From assembly GCA_910588895.1 (NCBI GenBank), contig CAJUSS010000036.1:1-26407 (forward strand): a stretch of DNA of 26,407 nucleotides, given 5' to 3'. The number at the start of each line of letters is the position of its first letter. The stretch's first letter is position 1. The position numbers were made by a program, and so were the translations under genes. This DNA is from an uncultured Lachnospiraceae bacterium. Lineage in GTDB: Bacteria; Bacillota; Clostridia; Lachnospirales; Lachnospiraceae. The notes beneath the pieces are model-generated. The model searched no databases, had not been told where the DNA came from, and worked only from the letters and a program-made list of their open reading frames with translations. Below, piece by piece: positions 21,954 to 26,407 of this stretch.

Positions 21954-22237
21954 CGGACTTAAGGACCATCCACACCCGATCGTTCAGATCCTTGTGGACG
22001 ATCCGTGGATAAACGCCCCCTTCAAGATCAAGGTGAAGCCGCTGTGGAAAACTCTCAAGATCCTAGTGACAGACTCAACGGTTTTCCACAGCCTTATAAA
22101 ACCCGGTTTTCCTTTTATCTGCAAGCTTTTTTACAGTTTTGAACAGATCAACAGCCCCTACTACTGATACGACTGAAATCATCTATCTATCCCATAGATA
22201 TCTCTGTCTCCTAAACGGAAAGGAAGTTATCAACATC
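21954..22237 (+). other. dnaA-dnaN intergenic region: second DnaA-box cluster and possible unwinding element
   Basis: 284 bases without a gene. CGTGGATAA (22004-22012) is a DnaA box with one mismatch. GCTGTGGAAAAC (22041-22052) and GTTTTCCACAGC (22081-22092) are a perfect 12-bp inverted repeat whose arms are TTTTCCACA, one base off a DnaA box. An AT-rich stretch follows (about 22093-22140). A box cluster plus AT-rich tract behind dnaA resembles the downstream half of the bipartite Bacillus origin, where unwinding occurs. No clear dnaN promoter is seen; transcripts may read through from dnaA. Confidence 0.65.
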
Positions 22238-23356
22238 ATGAAACTGGTATTTCAAAAGGATGCCCTGATAAACGGCATCAATATCGTCCTTAAAGCCGTC
22301 CCAGCCAAGACCACCATGGATATCCTGGAATGTATCCTGATCGACGCCATGGAGAGTCAGATCAAGCTGACAGGAAATGATATGGAACTGGGGATCGAGA
22401 CCAAGGTGGAAGGAAGGATCTTAGAGAGAGGAAAGATCGCACTGGATGCAAAGCTCTTCTCTGAGATCATAAGGAAGCTGTCATCCCCTGACGCCGAGAT
22501 CACCATCACCTCTGACGAAGCGTTCAACACGGTCATATCCAGTGAAAGCTCTGTGTTCAAGATCCAGGGGAAGGACGGAGAAGAGTTCTCCTACCTTCCG
22601 TTTATCGAAAAAGACCGCTATATCTGTCTGTCCCAGTTCACTTTAAAAGAAGTGATCCGTCAGACATTATTTTCCATATCTCCCAATGACAGCAACAAGA
22701 TGATGACCGGAGAGTTGTTTGATGTGAGCGATGATGGGTTAAAGGTAGTCTCCCTGGACGGACACCGCATCTCTATACGAAATATCGTCCTAAAGGATCA
22801 TTATGAACCCTTTAAGGTGATCGTACCAGGAAAGACCTTGAGCGAGATCAGCAAGATCTTAAACGGGGACAATGATAAGGAAGTCCTCCTCTTCTTTGAC
22901 CAGAACCATATCCTGTTTGAATTTGACGATACGATCGTGATCTCAAGGCTGATCGAGGGAGAATATTTCAGGATCGACCAGATGCTGTCCGGGGATTACG
23001 AGACGAAGCTGACGATCAACAAAAAGCAGTTTTTAGACTGTATCGAGCGGGCGACCATCCTGATCCGTGAGAACGATAAGAAGCCGCTGATCTTAAATGT
23101 GCAGGATGGGGAGATGGAGCTGAAGCTGAACTCCAGTTTCGGATCTATGAACGCACAGCTCCCGATCCAGAAGACCGGGAGAGATATCATGATCGGCTTC
23201 AATCCGAAATTCTTGATCGATGCCCTGCGGGTGATCGATGACGAGGAGATCGCCCTGTATATGATGAACCCTAAATCCCCCTGTTTTATCCGCGATGATA
23301 ACGGACAATACATCTATCTGATCCTGCCGGTGAACTTTAACACAGCCTCCGTATAA
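22238..23356 (+). CDS. dnaN: DNA polymerase III beta subunit (sliding clamp)
   Basis: Ring-shaped clamp that holds the replicative polymerase on DNA. 372 residues from MKLVFQKDAL, the normal length; the longer frame back to 22139 adds a low-quality 33-residue leader. AAGGAAG lies about 11 bases before this ATG, a little far. Family features include HRISIRNIVLKDHYEPFKVIVPGKTLSEISKIL in the middle domain and the C-terminal YIYLILPVNFN, which contributes to the partner-binding pocket. Confidence 0.97.
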   Translation: MKLVFQKDALINGINIVLKAVPAKTTMDILECILIDAMESQIKLTGNDMELGIETKVEGRILERGKIALDAKLFSEIIRKLSSPDAEITITSDEAFNTVISSESSVFKIQGKDGEEFSYLPFIEKDRYICLSQFTLKEVIRQTLFSISPNDSNKMMTGELFDVSDDGLKVVSLDGHRISIRNIVLKDHYEPFKVIVPGKTLSEISKILNGDNDKEVLLFFDQNHILFEFDDTIVISRLIEGEYFRIDQMLSGDYETKLTINKKQFLDCIERATILIRENDKKPLILNVQDGEMELKLNSSFGSMNAQLPIQKTGRDIMIGFNPKFLIDALRVIDDEEIALYMMNPKSPCFIRDDNGQYIYLILPVNFNTASV

Positions 23357-23404
23357 GGAAAAAAACAGGGCAGATCAAAAGATCTATGTTAGAAAGGGTA
23401 AAAA

Positions 23405-23614
23405 ATGGAGATCATTAGATTAAGGGACGACTATATCAAGCTCGGCCAGGCCTTAAAGGCCGCCGGCTTAGTAGACTCTGGCGTGGATGCGAAGTATGCC
23501 ATCGCAAAAGGGAAAGTGAAGGTCAACGGTGAGACGGCATCCCAGCGTGGAAAAAAATTAGTAGACGGCGATGTGGTGGGCTTTGAAGGCCAGACGATCA
23601 AGATCGTAAAGTAG
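23405..23614 (+). CDS. yaaA: S4-domain RNA-binding protein YaaA
   Basis: 69 residues, almost all an S4 RNA-binding fold (LGQALKAAGLVDSGVDAKYAIAKGKVKVNG). It is always found between dnaN and recF in Firmicutes; a ribosome-related role is suspected. AAAGGG precedes the ATG. Its stop is 12 bases from the recF start, and the recF ribosome binding site overlaps that end. Confidence 0.93.
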   Translation: MEIIRLRDDYIKLGQALKAAGLVDSGVDAKYAIAKGKVKVNGETASQRGKKLVDGDVVGFEGQTIKIVK

Positions 23615-23626
23615 GAGAGGCACCTT

Positions 23627-24721
23627 ATGTTGATCGAATCCATGGAGCTTGACCATTATCGGAATTACGGATCCTTGAAGATCGACTTTTCTCCAGGCAC
23701 CAATATCTTTTACGGAGATAACGCACAGGGAAAGACGAACATACTCGAAGCCATCTATGTCTGCTGCACCACCAAGTCCCACCGAGGATCCAAGGACAAG
23801 GAGATCATACAGTTCGATCAGGAGGAATCCCATATCAAGCTCCAGGTGCGCAAGGAAGATGTGCCCTACCGCATCGATATGCACCTGAAGAAGAATCGGA
23901 CCAAGGGGATCGCCATCAATGGGATCCCGATCCGAAAGGCCAGCGAACTGTTCGGGATCGTCAATGTGATCTTTTTTTCCCCGGAGGATCTGAACATCAT
24001 CAAGAATGGCCCTTCCGAACGGCGGCGTTTCATGGATGTAGAGCTGTGCCAGCTGAACAAGCTCTATGTCCACGCCCTGATCCACTACAATAAAGTGGTC
24101 TTACAAAGGAATAAGCTGCTAAAGGACCTTCCCTTCCATCCGGAGTATGGAAAGATGCTGGATGTGTGGGATGAACAGCTGGTCGCCTTTGGGAGCCAGG
24201 TCATAAAGGAACGTCGTCAGTTCATCCAGAGATTAAATGGGATCATCGGGAAGATCCACAAAGATCTGACCGGTGATAAAGAGGCTTTGGAGCTGAGATA
24301 TGAGCCAAACGTGGAGCCGGAGGCTTTCATGGCTTCCATCATGAAGAACAGGGAGCAGGAATACAGACAGAAGACCACGCTGACCGGCCCTCACAGAGAC
24401 GATATGCTCTTTATCATCGACCACATCGATATCCGTAAGTTCGGCTCACAGGGTCAGCAGCGTTCCGCCGCTCTGTCCTTAAAGCTCTCGGAGATCGAGC
24501 TGGTGCGGCAGCTGACCCACGATCATCCGGTGCTCCTTTTGGATGATGTGCTGTCGGAATTGGATTCCAGCCGCCAGAACCATCTGTTAGATAATATCCA
24601 TCATATCCAGACCATGCTCACCTGTACTGGTCTGGATGATCTTGTGGGGCATAGGCTCCAGTTAGATCAGGTCTTTAAAGTGATAGAAGGAACGACCCAC
24701 AAAGAAAACCCGCAACCGTAA
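23627..24721 (+). CDS. recF: DNA replication and repair protein RecF
   Basis: SMC-like ATPase that helps load RecA at single-strand gaps. 364 residues. Walker A GDNAQGKTN is near residue 30, the ABC signature FGSQGQQRSAALSLKL near 270, and Walker B HPVLLLDDVLSELD near 303. GTAGGAGAGG lies 6 bases before the ATG. It is tightly linked to yaaA and 38 bases from gyrB. Confidence 0.97.
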   Translation: MLIESMELDHYRNYGSLKIDFSPGTNIFYGDNAQGKTNILEAIYVCCTTKSHRGSKDKEIIQFDQEESHIKLQVRKEDVPYRIDMHLKKNRTKGIAINGIPIRKASELFGIVNVIFFSPEDLNIIKNGPSERRRFMDVELCQLNKLYVHALIHYNKVVLQRNKLLKDLPFHPEYGKMLDVWDEQLVAFGSQVIKERRQFIQRLNGIIGKIHKDLTGDKEALELRYEPNVEPEAFMASIMKNREQEYRQKTTLTGPHRDDMLFIIDHIDIRKFGSQGQQRSAALSLKLSEIELVRQLTHDHPVLLLDDVLSELDSSRQNHLLDNIHHIQTMLTCTGLDDLVGHRLQLDQVFKVIEGTTHKENPQP

Positions 24722-24759
24722 AAACGTTGCGAAGATCGATCATAAGTAGGAGGGATGAT

Positions 24760-26407
24760 ATGGGGACTGAATATGGAGCAGACCAGATCCAGATATTAGA
24801 GGGGCTGGAAGCAGTCCGAAAAAGACCGGGCATGTATATAGGGAGCACTTCCCTGCGCGGTCTGCATCATCTGGTATATGAGATCGTAGACAATGCGGTC
24901 GACGAAGCTCTGGCTGGATTTTGTGACAGTATTGAAGTGACCATAAATGCAGATCAGTCGATCACCGTCATCGATGACGGGAGAGGGATACCCGTAGATA
25001 CCCAGAAGAAGGCAGGAAAGTCTGCCGTGGAAGTCGTCTTTACGATCCTCCATGCAGGCGGGAAGTTCGGCGGAGGCGGATATAAGGTATCCGGCGGTCT
25101 GCACGGTGTGGGCGCTTCCGTTGTAAATGCTCTTTCCGAGTGGCTGGAGGTGGATATCTACCGGGACGGTAAGATCTATCATCAGCGGTATGAAAGAGGG
25201 AAAGCGGTCGATGAGCTGCGGGTCATCGGCACATGCGGTCCTGAAAAGCACGGGACTACTGTCCATTTCCTGCCAGATAAGACGATCTTTGAGGAGACGG
25301 TCTTCGATCATGACACCTTGAAGATCCGACTGCGGGAGACCGCATTTCTGACCAAGGACCTGAAGATCATCCTGCGGGACGATAGGGAGGAAAAAAAGGA
25401 GAAGGTATTCCACTACGAAGGCGGGATCCGGGAATTCGTGACCTATCTGAACAAGGGCAAGGCACCTTTATACGACAAGGTCATCTACTGCGAGGGGACA
25501 AGGGACGGGGTCTATGTGGAGGTCTCCATGCAGCACAATGATTCCTATACGGAAAATGTCTATTCCTTTGTCAATAACATCAATACGCCGGAGGGCGGCA
25601 CCCATCTGGCCGGCTTTAAAAATGCCCTGACCAAGACCTTCAACGACTATGCCAGGAAGAACAAGCTGTTAAAGGACAGCGAGACAAATCTGGCCGGTGA
25701 GGATATCCGGGAAGGACTGACCGCTATCATCAGCGTAAAGATCGAAGATCCTCAGTTTGAGGGGCAGACCAAGCAGAAGCTGGGGAACAGCGAGGCGCGC
25801 GGGGCGGTGGACGCGGTCGTCAGCGAGCAGCTCACCTACTTTTTAGAGCAGAACCCGACTGTGGCAAAGGCCATGTGCGAGAAGTCGATCCTGGCCCAGC
25901 GGGCCAGAGCCGCTGCGAGAAAAGCCAGGGAGCTGACCAGGAGAAAGACCGTCTTAGACGGCATGGCATTGCCTGGCAAGCTGGCAGACTGTTCCGATAA
26001 GGACCCGGTGAACTGCGAGATCTACATCGTGGAGGGTGATTCCGCCGGAGGATCCGCAAAGGATGCCCGAAATAAGACCAACCAGGCGATCCTGCCCTTA
26101 AGGGGCAAGATCTTGAACGTAGAGAAAGCGAGACTGGACCGGATATACGGAAATGCGGAGATAAAAGCCATGATCACGGCCTTCGGTACAGGGATCCATG
26201 AGGATTTTGATATCACCAAGCTGCGGTATCATAAGATCATCCTGATGACCGATGCCGATGTGGACGGCGCCCATATCAGCACGCTCCTCCTCACCTTTAT
26301 CTATCGCTTTATGCCGGAGCTGATCAAGCAGGGGTATGTGTATCTGGCCCAGCCGCCTCTTTTTAAGCTGGAGAAGAATAAGCGGGTATGGTATGCCTAC
26401 AGCCCTG
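24760..26407 (+). CDS. gyrB: DNA gyrase subunit B, 3'-truncated by window edge
   Basis: ATPase subunit of gyrase, which adds negative supercoils. About 549 of an expected 640 or so residues are visible; the frame is open to the window end. The ATG was chosen because TAGGAGGG precedes it by 5 bases; an ATG at 24755 is out of frame. GHKL ATPase: EIVDNAVDEALAGF, DDGRGIPV and GGLHGVGASVVNALS. The transducer follows. TOPRIM domain: EGDSAGGSA and DADVDGAH, then the start of the C-terminal part (FIYRFMPELIKQGYVYLAQPP). Nothing looks abnormal. Confidence 0.97.
   Translation, partial: MGTEYGADQIQILEGLEAVRKRPGMYIGSTSLRGLHHLVYEIVDNAVDEALAGFCDSIEVTINADQSITVIDDGRGIPVDTQKKAGKSAVEVVFTILHAGGKFGGGGYKVSGGLHGVGASVVNALSEWLEVDIYRDGKIYHQRYERGKAVDELRVIGTCGPEKHGTTVHFLPDKTIFEETVFDHDTLKIRLRETAFLTKDLKIILRDDREEKKEKVFHYEGGIREFVTYLNKGKAPLYDKVIYCEGTRDGVYVEVSMQHNDSYTENVYSFVNNINTPEGGTHLAGFKNALTKTFNDYARKNKLLKDSETNLAGEDIREGLTAIISVKIEDPQFEGQTKQKLGNSEARGAVDAVVSEQLTYFLEQNPTVAKAMCEKSILAQRARAAARKARELTRRKTVLDGMALPGKLADCSDKDPVNCEIYIVEGDSAGGSAKDARNKTNQAILPLRGKILNVEKARLDRIYGNAEIKAMITAFGTGIHEDFDITKLRYHKIILMTDADVDGAHISTLLLTFIYRFMPELIKQGYVYLAQPPLFKLEKNKRVWYAYSP

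Noticed and set aside
22090..22200. Possible DnaA-trio repeats (CTACTACTGAT) in the dnaA-dnaN gap
   Set aside because: Only two to three repeats and about 70 bases from the nearest box; too weak to call.
24796..25413. 205-codon minus-strand frame over gyrB
   Set aside because: Shadow of gyrB, whose own frame is unmistakable and simply runs off the window.
1..26407. CRISPR arrays, tRNA or rRNA genes, classical IS elements
   Set aside because: No regular spaced repeats, cloverleaf-like sequences, rRNA segments or transposase genes were found.

Overview
This window spans the replication origin of a Clostridia chromosome, most likely a member of the Lachnospiraceae. The evidence is the gene order rpmH-rnpA-yidD-yidC-jag-mnmE-mnmG-rsmG-parA-parB-DUF4446 on the left and dnaA-dnaN-yaaA-recF-gyrB on the right, two consensus parS sites, strong AGGAGG ribosome binding sites, a DUF3881 gene, and a clostridial-type NADP glutamate dehydrogenase. 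Species cannot be named from sequence alone.

Layout. Positions 3-1271 hold the C-terminal part of a large serine recombinase, probably the outer end of an integrated element. Directly after it lies an AraC-family regulator that appears to have lost its 5' end to the insertion. Positions 2278-5607 hold ybaK, an exported nuclease with a strong promoter, and a transglutaminase-like protein. Positions 5700-7150 hold DUF3881 flanked by two candidate structured RNAs. Then come gdhA (perfect consensus promoter), DUF4446, parB and parA. A head-on alpha/beta hydrolase with its own promoter and a third candidate structured RNA separates parA from rsmG. From rsmG to rpmH all genes point left. oriC lies at about 20212-20618, with a second DnaA-box cluster between dnaA and dnaN. 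Everything to the right points right, and gyrB runs off the window end.

How it works together. DnaA would bind the boxes upstream of and behind its own gene, load the replisome (DnaN clamp; RecF for repair) and repress its own promoter, which carries a DnaA box between -35 and -10. ParA/ParB with the parS sites segregate the new origins. RnpA (RNase P protein), MnmE/MnmG and RsmG act on tRNA and rRNA. YidC, YidD and Jag serve membrane protein insertion and envelope control.

The most unusual observation is in DnaA. Its DNA-binding domain IV lacks about 14 residues compared with the family: the basic loop and following helix that normally read FPRQIAMYL... are absent, in frame, while everything around them is normal. 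This is either an artefact or a remarkable initiator. Other points worth follow-up are a roughly 200-nt structured RNA at 5704-5905, the recombinase/AraC junction, and a strong excess of GATC tetranucleotides that is missing from the recombinase.
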